64,000 nucleotides of DNA from WTJH01 sp049889695 (lineage in GTDB: Bacteria > Bacteroidota > Bacteroidia > Flavobacteriales > Flavobacteriaceae), in contig JBMHCX010000009.1 in assembly GCA_049889695.1 (NCBI GenBank), forward strand, positions 186,001 to 250,000. The letters run 5' to 3'. This document shows positions 45,167-53,584 of the stretch, in pieces. How positions within the stretch are numbered: position 1 is the first letter of the stretch; every line of letters begins with the position of its first letter. The notes under the pieces are model-generated. The model saw only the letters and a program-made list of their open reading frames with translations. It was not told the DNA's origin and did not search any database. Made by a program: the position numbers and the translations under genes.

Positions 45167-45241
45167 CAATGACGGATGCGGAAAATTTACACTCGTCATT
45201 GTCAGCTGTAGGTAGAGCCATACACATCTGACAACAGATGT
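45167..45241. terminator. Two hairpins between the facing Stealth/GT pairs
   Basis: CAATGACG (45167-45174) and CGTCATTG (45194-45201) are exact inverted copies 19 bases apart. ACATCTG (45224-45230) and CAGATGT (45235-45241) form a 7-bp stem with a 4-base loop and a short T run. Both lie between converging genes and may end transcription from either side, though neither has a strong T-tract. Confidence 0.4.
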
Positions 45242-45263
45242 TTAAGGACTTCTATCATTTCAT

Positions 45264-46214
45264 TTATTTCTCAAATTCTGATTTTTCAGGAAAGCGACTA
45301 TTTAACCAAACTTTCAACTTCTTACGGTCATTATCATCAGCATATTCAGTGTCATTCAAACAAAAAAATGTTGGGTTAAATTTTTGAAGTTTTTCGTAAT
45401 GCCTGTCTTTTTGGATATGCAAATGAAGTGATTCTTTGCTTGAAACGTATTGTAAGTACCCACGCTTTTCAGCTAAGGCGACATATGAATAAATAATACG
45501 CTGGACATCATTTGCACTCCGAATATGATTCATTTTCGTAAGATCAATTTCATCTTTAAAAATTTGCTCTGCAACACGCAAGCAGTCGCTTTTTAAGTAA
45601 CTATCTATATTATGATGTGGCAATCCATTATAATAAATCCCAAATTTATGCTTTACCAATTCAGCAGCATTAAATAAAGCTTTACTATAAAGTTTGTGAG
45701 GCTTTTTCAAAATTTGTTCGCGTAAAAACCAACGAAATCTTCTAAACGGTTTTCGATTAAGCCGTATGATAGGGAATCCGTCCTTTGTAAAAAAATTGGT
45801 TGGCAAAATAGTTTTGTTCAGAAACATATCATCATTTGACAATAGAAAGTGCTCCGAAAGATTTGGTATTTTATATAAAAAATGTTCTAATACATTTGAG
45901 TTAAAACATGGCAAACTTTTAGACGGCAATATGTCATTTTGATCTATAATTTGGATTTTAGGATTTGAAATGTCGAGCCATTTCGGTGTTTGATTATCCG
46001 TTACAATAAAAATTTTCCTGATCCAAGACGCATATCTTTCAACTGATCGTAAGCTGTATTTTAATTCGTCATTATTTAAATATCGTCCATTGAAATTTGT
46101 GGATGAATTTTCCACTTTTCTTCCAAAAAAGGCATTGCGCTTTGCTAGCCATTCGGGGTCGTTGCCATCTACCCATAGATAAACTAAATCAATGCTCGGG
46201 ATATCACCTTTCAT
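45264..46214 (-). CDS. Stealth-family phosphotransferase (copy 2)
   Basis: This 316-residue protein is of the same family as the gene at 43302. Conserved region 1 is at 8-20 (IDLVYLWVDGNDP), region 2 begins NDELKYSLRSVERYASWIRKI in pieces near 48-70, HFLLSNDDMFLN corresponds to the NDD segment of copy 1, and FFCLNDTEYAD is the region 4 motif near the C-terminus. An earlier in-frame TTG would overlap the upstream glycosyltransferase by 59 bases; the ATG at 46214 overlaps it by 11. The two Stealth copies are clearly diverged outside the motifs. Confidence 0.86.
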   Translation of the reverse strand: MKGDIPSIDLVYLWVDGNDPEWLAKRNAFFGRKVENSSTNFNGRYLNNDELKYSLRSVERYASWIRKIFIVTDNQTPKWLDISNPKIQIIDQNDILPSKSLPCFNSNVLEHFLYKIPNLSEHFLLSNDDMFLNKTILPTNFFTKDGFPIIRLNRKPFRRFRWFLREQILKKPHKLYSKALFNAAELVKHKFGIYYNGLPHHNIDSYLKSDCLRVAEQIFKDEIDLTKMNHIRSANDVQRIIYSYVALAEKRGYLQYVSSKESLHLHIQKDRHYEKLQKFNPTFFCLNDTEYADDNDRKKLKVWLNSRFPEKSEFEK

Positions 46215-46998
46215 CTTCAATTCTTTGTTGGATTGCTGGATATTTTTCAAGTATTTTCTCAAAGGCGGAACGGTTCAAATCCGTACCTCTTTTGAAGTTA
46301 GTGGTTTTTAGGGAGAGATTTTCGGGTTTTTCTAATCCACGTGGTTTGTTATGCTTTCCGAAGGGATAGGGAACTATGTAGGTGCCGTTGCTTACTGCCG
46401 CAGCCCAAAACCAGATATCGTCTGTTGTGGGTGCTATTTCTCTAAATAAATCGGAATCCAACATTTCCTTGTCCAAAGAGTTTGGAGGATACAAAACACC
46501 TCCAACACCCGTTTGTATGTTTTTAAAACTAAAGTTTAGCCGCTGGGTAAAAAAATGGTACCAACGATATTTTTTCCATTGACGATAGGGAGCATTAAGT
46601 TTTATTTTTTTAGCTCGATTGGCAATAATCGCGTCTGGAATCTGTGCATGTAGGTGAAGTAAGTCTCCCAGCATATGCTTATGATACTTAACATCATCGT
46701 CTATTGTAACAATTATGTCGTTTGGAAAATCTTTCAGTGCGGGAATCAATTTTCGATAGGAACGAATTTCTTCATCATAATTCCTAATCTCAAATAAGGG
46801 GTTATTTTTCGCTAGAGTCGTCAGCTCTACAGGAATTTCACTGTCTTTGAATTGTGAAAACGTAAGATATAGAACCACTTTATCAGGCAAAGTATTGCCT
46901 GATAAGATAGACTTAATTGCATCTTTTGCATAGCGTATTGCAGCTGGAAAAGAGGTTAAGGATACAATTACTTTTTTCTGATTCAACATGTTTTTCAT
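46204..46998 (-). CDS. GT-A-like glycosyltransferase paired with Stealth (copy 2)
   Basis: This 264-residue paralog of the gene at 44308 has the same motifs in the same order: VIVSLTSFPAAIRYAKDAI at 10-28, DDD at 100-102 (VTIDDDVKYHKHML), GVGGVLYPPNSLDKEML, DDIWFWAAAVSNGT and a C-terminal FEKILEKYPAIQQR. In this pair the glycosyltransferase is transcribed first and Stealth second, the reverse of copy 1. It probably supplies a glycan unit on which the Stealth enzyme acts. The start could also be at the fourth codon. Confidence 0.82.
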   Translation of the reverse strand: MKNMLNQKKVIVSLTSFPAAIRYAKDAIKSILSGNTLPDKVVLYLTFSQFKDSEIPVELTTLAKNNPLFEIRNYDEEIRSYRKLIPALKDFPNDIIVTIDDDVKYHKHMLGDLLHLHAQIPDAIIANRAKKIKLNAPYRQWKKYRWYHFFTQRLNFSFKNIQTGVGGVLYPPNSLDKEMLDSDLFREIAPTTDDIWFWAAAVSNGTYIVPYPFGKHNKPRGLEKPENLSLKTTNFKRGTDLNRSAFEKILEKYPAIQQRIEDER

Positions 46999-47420
46999 TA
47001 GTCCATTAGGTTCGGAGATCCTTTTATAAACAGAGGATAAACGCTTTTGATGCGCATAATCAACACTTTAATGGTCCATTAAAATAGCATTATGTACAAA
47101 TCTTTATCGTCGATTTACTCCTGTAAAAGTATGCTATTTTCTAAGGGATTAAAAAGAGTGCTTAAACCTTTTTGAATATCGTTTTGGATCGCTCATTCAG
47201 ATGTAGTGTAGAAATAATTCATCAGTCAAAGACCTTCCTCCAAAATATCTTCGATTCCGTTTTTACAGTTATTCAATACCGTATAATTGCAAATGGATTC
47301 TTTTAGTTTTACAGTAGTTTCCTACTTTATTCCTTTACATTGCTTACAAAATACATCCTCATTTTCTACCATAATTCTCTAACTTGCAGACGCTGTAGAG
47401 ATCTACACAAAACTATATCT
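46999..47420. other. Gene-free stretch, nothing recognised
   Basis: This 422-base AT-rich interval separates the glycan island from the small lipoprotein gene. I see no RNA gene, strong hairpin, repeat or convincing promoter match, and no copy of the tmRNA 3' end. Frames open into it from 47340 but have no family-like sequence before the ATG at 47421. Confidence 0.5.
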
Positions 47421-47852
47421 ATGTTTCGAAAAATTATTCTCCCCGTACTGGGAGCGTTTTTACTGCTTCAATGTAGTGATACTGCTGAAAGTCCAACCCT
47501 CGATATTGATCCACAACTGATTGGGAAATGGAAAATCCGTCGCCCCAACACCTCCAAAACAACAGATGTTTGCTATGTCAATCAGATCGTTATTGGAGAA
47601 CAAAGTGTACAAGTGCAATTCATCTCCGCCAAAAATGGCGTTCAACGGAATCATGAATATCTGGGCGCCTACCGCATGGAAAATGGGAACCTCGTTTTGC
47701 CAGAAATTATGCAGATGAACAACGTACAGCTTATTCAAGGGCAATTGTACTTTGAATTCGTCTATGATCCGGAATTAGAATTCTTTTGCAGTTGGGTGAA
47801 TTGGCAGGAAGAACACCTACACGATCCGTTTGGTGCCATCGGTGAACGTTAG
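47421..47852 (+). CDS. Small lipoprotein, lipocalin-like domain possible
   Basis: This 143-residue protein has a lipoprotein signal peptide (MFRKIILPVLGAFLLLQC) with the lipidated cysteine at 18. The mature part begins with an LIGKWKI segment and continues as alternating strands, which resembles the lipocalin-like lipoproteins common in Flavobacteriia, but no catalytic or binding residues can be named. The ATG at 47421 is chosen because it places a clean signal peptide; the frame is open about 80 bases further upstream. Confidence 0.7.
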   Translation: MFRKIILPVLGAFLLLQCSDTAESPTLDIDPQLIGKWKIRRPNTSKTTDVCYVNQIVIGEQSVQVQFISAKNGVQRNHEYLGAYRMENGNLVLPEIMQMNNVQLIQGQLYFEFVYDPELEFFCSWVNWQEEHLHDPFGAIGER

Positions 47853-48185
47853 GTCTTGAAACGTCAGCAATCGTCTTGTTTTTTGCTGAAAACTTCTGTA
47901 GTGTAGTCTTAAAGAAAGCTTCGCTATCTCGTGAGTCGCTAAATAATTTAATGTTTATGGTTTATGCACCATGTAGCTCTGGTCCATTGAACCTATCGCA
48001 GCCGAAAGACTTGGAGTTCAAAGTCGATAAAAGAATCGAAGCCTAGTTTTCGCTTTTAAAATACAACCCAATAATTTTTTCTACACCCTGAATTTAAGCT
48101 GTCCCAAATAATGGATTTAAACATTTTGATTACTTTTAAATTTTAAGCTATACCTATAGCGTTAATCATCTTTTAAACCCAAAAC
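47853..48185. other. Gene-free stretch, nothing recognised
   Basis: This 333-base interval lies between the lipoprotein and the mechanosensitive channel gene. No RNA gene, terminator-like hairpin or clear -33/-7 pair was found. It presumably contains the promoter for the channel gene. Confidence 0.45.
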
Positions 48186-49406
48186 GTGAATCAATATCTT
48201 TTCCAACTACTCGATCAAACAGGGCTTCCACCCTTCTGGAAAACTATAGTCGCAGTTCTCTTAGGACTCTTCGTGTTGAGCGTTCTCGCTGTCCTTATAT
48301 TCTGGATCAGTAAAAAGATGATTCGCTTTGGTTTTGTACAAATGGCGCGCAAAACCAAGGGTAGTCTAGACGACATCTTAGTAATGAATCAGCTCCCGCA
48401 AAAGATTGCATGGGTGATTCCCTATTTTTTCCTCAGCTGGGCACTCCCCGAGTGGCTCGATTATTTTGGAGATTATGCAATCGATATACAACACTTGTTT
48501 ACCGCCATCGGCATTGTCTTGGTTATCGTTATTATTCGAGCGATTCTACACAGTCTACGCGACTATCTCAAATCGCTTGATAACTTTAAAGACAAACCCA
48601 TTGATAGCTACATACAGGTTTTCCTGATCTTTCTATGGGCCATCGGTACTCTGATGATTTTATCTGTCCTTACAGGCCTAGATGTGACTAAATTTTTAGC
48701 GGGCCTTGGGGCACTTTCCGCTGTGATCATCCTCGTGTTTAAAGACAGTCTTTTGGGTTTTGTGGCCAGCATTCAAATCGCTGTAAACGACACCGTCAGG
48801 ATTGGAGACTGGATTACTCTTAAGTCCCAAGGGGCAGACGGCGATGTGATAGAAATTAACTTATCGAATGTTAAAATTCGCAACTTCGACAACACCATTT
48901 CCATTCTACCCACTTACAAACTTCTAACAGAGTCCTATGTCAATTGGCGAGGTATGTCCGAATCGGGCGGACGGCGAATTAAAAGAGCGTTACACTTGCG
49001 AATCGATAGTGTTCGCTTTTTGGACCCTTCCGAGCTAGAAGCGTTTAAGAAAATTGAACGTTTAACCCCCTACATCGACAGTCGAATGTCGGCCATCGAA
49101 CAACACAACCAAAAGACGGCCACCAATAAAGAACTATTGCTGAACGGCAGGAATTTTACCAACCTAGGAATGTTCCGCGCCTATGTAGAAGCCTATCTCA
49201 GTGAACACCCCCAAATCAATCCTAACCTAACGCTTTTGTGCCGCCAACTCGAGCCGAGTCCACAGGGCATTCCCTTGGAAGTATATGCCTTTAGTAAGGA
49301 TAAAAATTGGGGGAATTACGAGCGCATTGCTTCAGATATCTTTGACCACCTTTTGGCTGCTCTACCTACTTTCCAACTTAAGTGCTTTGAACTGACATAT
49401 AAATAA
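48186..49406 (+). CDS. MscS-family mechanosensitive ion channel
   Basis: This 406-residue inner-membrane channel opens under membrane tension. Hydrophobic helices lie at about 15-42, 70-85, 98-118, 142-165 and 172-200. The last (FLAGLGALSAVIILVFKDSLLGFVASIQI, in pieces) is the Gly/Ala-rich pore helix of MscS proteins, followed by the beta domain VRIGDWITLKSQGADGDVIEINL. The cytoplasmic C-terminal half is of the YbdG/MscM-like type. The start is a GTG at 48186. The stop codon directly precedes the metalloprotease ATG. Confidence 0.88.
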   Translation: MNQYLFQLLDQTGLPPFWKTIVAVLLGLFVLSVLAVLIFWISKKMIRFGFVQMARKTKGSLDDILVMNQLPQKIAWVIPYFFLSWALPEWLDYFGDYAIDIQHLFTAIGIVLVIVIIRAILHSLRDYLKSLDNFKDKPIDSYIQVFLIFLWAIGTLMILSVLTGLDVTKFLAGLGALSAVIILVFKDSLLGFVASIQIAVNDTVRIGDWITLKSQGADGDVIEINLSNVKIRNFDNTISILPTYKLLTESYVNWRGMSESGGRRIKRALHLRIDSVRFLDPSELEAFKKIERLTPYIDSRMSAIEQHNQKTATNKELLLNGRNFTNLGMFRAYVEAYLSEHPQINPNLTLLCRQLEPSPQGIPLEVYAFSKDKNWGNYERIASDIFDHLLAALPTFQLKCFELTYK

Positions 49407-51731
49407 ATGATGATACGACTACTCTTACTTCTCTCTTTTCTGAGTATTGGACTCTTTTCTACCGCCCAAAAAAAAAATAAATTAAAACCACTAGATTCCA
49501 TAGTAGTCGACCTAAAAGCCGACGCAGGAAAGATCAACAGTTATTTTGGCGATCAGAAACTCTATTGGGAGCTGGATCCTTCAGATCTAGACAAAGACTA
49601 CCTGATGGTTACTCGACTAGCGCAAATCCCTTCTAATTACAGCGCATATGTCAATGCGGGTTCCAAAACAGCAGAAAGAGTTGTCCGATGGACCAAAGTA
49701 GATGGTGAAATTATTCTTCGCCAGCAGTCATTCATTAACCAGGCGAATGATGAAGACCCTATACGCATCAGTGTAGAGGAAAATAACTACGCCCCTATCC
49801 TCGCTATTTTTCCGATCCTGAATGAAGAAAAAGATCGCTACTTGATCGACGTATCCGACTACTTTAACAACAATTCTCCGGGCTTTAATATCATTTCATC
49901 TGGCGCCAAAGAACAATTTAAGATTGGCGGGGTCGATAAAAAGCGAAGCAGAATTGAAAAAGTTAGCAGTTTTCCACAAAATACGGAGGTCGTGCATACC
50001 CTAACTTTTTCGGTTCAGAAACCACCCCGGTCTAACCGAGCAAAAACCTTTAGTTTTCAAGTCAATCATTCGCTTATTCTTCTTCCGGAAAATCCTATGC
50101 AAATCCGATATTCCGATGAACGTGTAGGCTGGTTTGGTCTCGAAAAATACAACTACAGCTCCGAGGCGCTTAAATCAGATTCTTTTAGAATTATTCGACG
50201 ATGGCGTTTAGAACCCAAAGATCCTGCGGCATATGCACAAGGAGAGTTGGTAGAACCCAAAAAGCCGATTGTTTATTATCTCGACCCCGCCACACCAATG
50301 AAGTGGAGAAAATACTTCAAACAGGGAATTGAAGATTGGAACCAAGCTTTTGAAACAGCTGGATTTAAAAATGCCATTCAGGCGAAGGACGCCCCCAGCC
50401 CCGAAGAGGATCCTGAATTTAACCCTGAAGATGTTCGCTATTCTACCGTACGCTATGTGGCTTCAACTACCCGAAATGCTATTGGACCGAGTGTGAGTGA
50501 TCCGCGTACAGGAGAAATATTAGAATCAGACATTATTTGGTATCACAATCACCTCCGTTCCTACAGAAATCGATATTTACTGGAAACGGCTGCCGCCAAT
50601 CCTAAAGCCCGAACGCTCAATACTCCAGAAGAAGAAATTGGCGAAATGATGCGACAAGTGATTGCCCATGAAATTGGACACGCTCTAGGTCTTCCCCACA
50701 ATATGAAAGCCAGCTCTGCCTATGCCGTAGATTCTTTACGCTCTGGAAGCTTCACCCAGAAATATGGGATAGCCACTACACTTATGGATTATGCACGTTA
50801 CAATTACGTGGCGCAACCCGGAGACAAAAATATTCGATTTGTCCGTCAATTAGGGCCCTACGATCATTATGCCATCAATTGGGGGTACCGCTACTACCAT
50901 CAGCAAAGTCCGGCAGAAATAAGAGACCTGCTAGCGGCAGAAGTGGACGAGAAAAGCACTGATCCAATCTATATGTTCGGTTCTGGTGGCTTAGATCCAC
51001 AAGCTCAAACGGAAAATATAGGAGATGATCCGGTCAAAGCCAATACCTATGGCCTAAGCAATTTGAAAATAGTTGCGCAAAACTTGGAACAATGGACAAC
51101 CCCAACGGGGAATAATTTTGACGACCTGAAAGAGCTCCATCAGGAAATGTTAGGAGTCTACAGGCGATATATCAATCATGTAGCGAGAATCGTTGGCGGA
51201 GTTCATGAAACCCTCCTACGCCAAGGACAAGAGGGAATACCCTACCGACATGTCGATAGAGCACAACAAATTCGAGCGTTAAACTTCTTGAATGAAGAAT
51301 TATGGGAGACTCCAACCTGGTTATTCGATAAAAACACCCTCAGTAAATTCGATCCCTACAAGGGGGTGGAACAAGTGCAAAATCTTCAAAAGTCTGTCTT
51401 AAACCGGTTGCTCAGTACAAAAACCTTGAATCGAATGTGGCGAACGCAGAGCAGTCTTAGCGGTACTCCATTAGGCGTACAACAACTGCTGACTACGCTT
51501 AACAAACACCTCTTTTTTGAGCGGTGTTCCCCCACTATACATGAACAACACTTACAGCTCTACGCCCTTGAAAAATTGAATACGCTAAGTACAGATGATG
51601 CCTTAGACCCTTCCTTAAGAGCTGTCATTACTGATCGGAAAGGTGAATTGAGAAAATGGTTTAAAAGAAATAAAAGGGGAGATTTAGGAACACACTACCG
51701 TTATGCGCTCGAGCTTCTCGAAACAAACTAA
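49407..51731 (+). CDS. Secreted zinc metalloprotease (DUF5117/DUF4953-type)
   Basis: This 774-residue protein has a signal peptide (IRLLLLLSFLSIGLFSTAQ). The zinc site HEIGHALGLPHN is at about 421-432, the HExxHxxGxxH pattern of metzincin-like proteases. The N-terminal region is the conserved DUF5117-type domain and the C-terminal 250 residues are the helical domain seen in the same family; neither has a known substrate. It probably acts in the periplasm or outside the cell. It begins immediately after the channel's stop codon, so the two genes are co-transcribed. Confidence 0.88.
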   Translation: MMIRLLLLLSFLSIGLFSTAQKKNKLKPLDSIVVDLKADAGKINSYFGDQKLYWELDPSDLDKDYLMVTRLAQIPSNYSAYVNAGSKTAERVVRWTKVDGEIILRQQSFINQANDEDPIRISVEENNYAPILAIFPILNEEKDRYLIDVSDYFNNNSPGFNIISSGAKEQFKIGGVDKKRSRIEKVSSFPQNTEVVHTLTFSVQKPPRSNRAKTFSFQVNHSLILLPENPMQIRYSDERVGWFGLEKYNYSSEALKSDSFRIIRRWRLEPKDPAAYAQGELVEPKKPIVYYLDPATPMKWRKYFKQGIEDWNQAFETAGFKNAIQAKDAPSPEEDPEFNPEDVRYSTVRYVASTTRNAIGPSVSDPRTGEILESDIIWYHNHLRSYRNRYLLETAAANPKARTLNTPEEEIGEMMRQVIAHEIGHALGLPHNMKASSAYAVDSLRSGSFTQKYGIATTLMDYARYNYVAQPGDKNIRFVRQLGPYDHYAINWGYRYYHQQSPAEIRDLLAAEVDEKSTDPIYMFGSGGLDPQAQTENIGDDPVKANTYGLSNLKIVAQNLEQWTTPTGNNFDDLKELHQEMLGVYRRYINHVARIVGGVHETLLRQGQEGIPYRHVDRAQQIRALNFLNEELWETPTWLFDKNTLSKFDPYKGVEQVQNLQKSVLNRLLSTKTLNRMWRTQSSLSGTPLGVQQLLTTLNKHLFFERCSPTIHEQHLQLYALEKLNTLSTDDALDPSLRAVITDRKGELRKWFKRNKRGDLGTHYRYALELLETN

Positions 51732-51867
51732 TCCTGTTGAGAAGAAAAGGCCTCTGAATATGTGGCCGTTGAAGCTGATTTTTAGATAGAAAAAAAGCAG
51801 CGGTATTGGGACGGTTATTTTTCTTTTTTATTGATAACTTTATGTGAAACCAGTTCTCAATGTTGTT

Positions 51868-51875
51868 TATATTTG
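51868..51875 (+). promoter_or_regulatory. TerB-like gene promoter -7 box (TATATTTG)
   Basis: An exact TAnnTTTG match ending 18 bases before the ATG at 51894. It supports that ATG over the in-frame upstream codon at 51831. No -33 TTG at the normal spacing. Confidence 0.5.
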
Positions 51876-51893
51876 GCAAAAAATTTACTGTAT

Positions 51894-52310
51894 ATGTCTT
51901 TTTCTGATCTCTATTCTTCTGGATTTAAAAACCGTAACCGCGATCATTTTGCTGCTATTGTTCGTGTGGCCCTTTCTGATGATGTAATCACAGAGCAAGA
52001 ACACGCTTTTATCAACAGACTAGCAATTTCTTTGGAGATCGATGACCAAGAAAAAGAAGCCATCCTCAAGGACCCTGAAGCCTACCCCGTTAATCCGCCA
52101 GCGAATGACACTAGAAGAAAAGAACGCCTATACGATTTGGCACGTATTGTATATGCAGATCATATCGCTGACGAAGAGGAAAAAGCATTGTTACGTCGCT
52201 TTGTGGTAGGGCTTGGTTTTGCTACGGAAGATGCAGAAAATATTGCCGACCGAGCACTTACTCTTGTCGACAAGGGATTGGATGAAGACGAATTTCTCGA
52301 ACAGTTCTAA
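51894..52310 (+). CDS. TerB-like protein
   Basis: This 138-residue soluble, acidic, all-helical protein shows two related helical segments, IVRVALSDDVITEQEHAFINRLAISL (in pieces, 20-45) and LARIVYADHIADEEEKALLRRFVVGL (83-108). Each has the acidic metal-binding pattern of the TerB/tellurite-resistance fold. Such proteins are linked to membrane stress but have no defined reaction. No other ter genes are nearby, so tellurite resistance should not be assumed. The end overlaps a convergent small gene by 4 bases. Confidence 0.78.
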   Translation: MSFSDLYSSGFKNRNRDHFAAIVRVALSDDVITEQEHAFINRLAISLEIDDQEKEAILKDPEAYPVNPPANDTRRKERLYDLARIVYADHIADEEEKALLRRFVVGLGFATEDAENIADRALTLVDKGLDEDEFLEQF

Positions 52311-52522
52311 TCCTGTAGTACCTCTTTTACTTTTAGAAAAACAGCATGGCCCAATAGGCTTAAACCGCTATTGAGAACCACCAACCCTGCTGTCCCCCAG
52401 CTAAACCACCCAGACTCACCTAAGGTCCGGAGTCGTATGGCCTCACCTAAAATTGAAATTCCTGCCCCCACTAAGAGAAGAGACGTTACGGAAAATATCC
52501 ACCATTGCACTTTTAAGTTCAT
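52307..52522 (-). CDS. Small two-helix membrane protein, unknown
   Basis: This 71-residue protein has two hydrophobic helices (about 7-27 and 42-62) joined by a short charged loop. I recognise no family. It converges on the TerB-like gene with a 4-base overlap and diverges from fbp with only 28 bases between starts. Codon use looks coding-like and it has an ATG start. Confidence 0.6.
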   Translation of the reverse strand: MNLKVQWWIFSVTSLLLVGAGISILGEAIRLRTLGESGWFSWGTAGLVVLNSGLSLLGHAVFLKVKEVLQD

Positions 52523-52550
52523 ATCTTTATTTTAATTTAAAAATACAGCA

Positions 52551-53558
52551 ATGACGGCAAAACCCATTTCTCTAGGTGAATTTATCATCCGCGAACAAGA
52601 AAAATTCCCCAATGCCTCAGGAGATTTGAGTAAGATTCTCAGCAGTATCAAAGCAGCCGCAAAGCGCGTAAGTTTTAGGATTCTTCAGGCCAGCCTCCAC
52701 GGCAATAGTCCGCTAGCAAATCATACTTCCAATATTCATGGCGAGGAACAAACACCTCTTGATGTCTATGCCGATCGAATTTTTATAGAGGCGAGTCGAG
52801 CAAGGAGAGAAGTTTGTGCTTTAGGCTCTGAGGAACAAGACGATTGGATTCATTTTTCTGATCCGGAACACAATAAAAGTAAATATGTCTTGCTGATCGA
52901 TCCTCTAGACGGGTCTTCCAATGTAGATGTAAATGTGTCTGTCGGAACAATATTTTCTATCTATAAGCGCGTGAGTCCCCTCGGTGGACCAGCACAATTA
53001 GCGGATGTACTGCAAAACGGTAGAAAGCAAATCGCAGCAGGCTATATCCTCTATGGCTCTTCTACCATGCTTGTTATGAGTACAGGACACGGTGTTAATG
53101 GGTTTACTCTCGATCCGGCCTTGGGAAGCTTCTATCTATCCCACCCGCAAATGACATTCCCTAAACACGGGTGTATCTATTCCATAAACGAAGGGAATTA
53201 CGAACATTTCCCTCATGGCATTAAGCAACTCATTAAACATTATCAGCAAGTAGAACCAGCGGAAAATCGTCCCTATACTTCCCGATATATCGGTTCTTTG
53301 GTCGCAGATTTTCATCGGAACTTACTAAAAGGAGGGGTGTATTTATATCCGCAGGGGACTACTGCCCCGGAAGGAAAACTACGATTGCAATACGAATGTA
53401 ACCCCATTGCTTTTTTAGCAGAAAAAGCAGGAGGAATGGCAACTAATGGTCAGATTCCTATTTTGGATGTTACCCCTACTCAACTGCATCAGCGGACTCC
53501 CTTTTTTGTTGGAAACAAGCAACTAGTTGAAGAAATTCACACCTATTTAAAAAAGTGA
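52551..53558 (+). CDS. fbp: Class I fructose-1,6-bisphosphatase
   Basis: This 335-residue gluconeogenic enzyme removes the 1-phosphate of fructose 1,6-bisphosphate. The metal site is formed by E in LGSEEQDD (about 97-104) and the signature LLIDPLDGSSNVDVNVSVGTIF in pieces near 117-138. The substrate-binding region YTSRYIGSLVADFHRNLLKGGVYLYP is at about 242-267, with KLRLQYECNPIAFLAEKAGG following. Length is normal for class I. Confidence 0.95.
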   Translation: MTAKPISLGEFIIREQEKFPNASGDLSKILSSIKAAAKRVSFRILQASLHGNSPLANHTSNIHGEEQTPLDVYADRIFIEASRARREVCALGSEEQDDWIHFSDPEHNKSKYVLLIDPLDGSSNVDVNVSVGTIFSIYKRVSPLGGPAQLADVLQNGRKQIAAGYILYGSSTMLVMSTGHGVNGFTLDPALGSFYLSHPQMTFPKHGCIYSINEGNYEHFPHGIKQLIKHYQQVEPAENRPYTSRYIGSLVADFHRNLLKGGVYLYPQGTTAPEGKLRLQYECNPIAFLAEKAGGMATNGQIPILDVTPTQLHQRTPFFVGNKQLVEEIHTYLKK

Positions 53559-53584
53559 TTGTTAAATAGTTAACCCGGGTTCGA

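Noticed and set aside
41667..48185. Integration of the glycan island at the tmRNA 3' end
   Set aside because: No integrase, transposase or second copy of the tmRNA 3' end could be found up to 48.2 kb, so an attachment-site claim is not supported.
51894..52310. Tellurite-resistance operon suggested by the TerB-like gene
   Set aside because: No other ter genes are nearby; the fold alone does not imply the phenotype.
53571..53580. Palindrome AACCCGGGTT after fbp
   Set aside because: A 10-bp palindrome without a T-tract between converging genes; too short to claim a terminator or operator.
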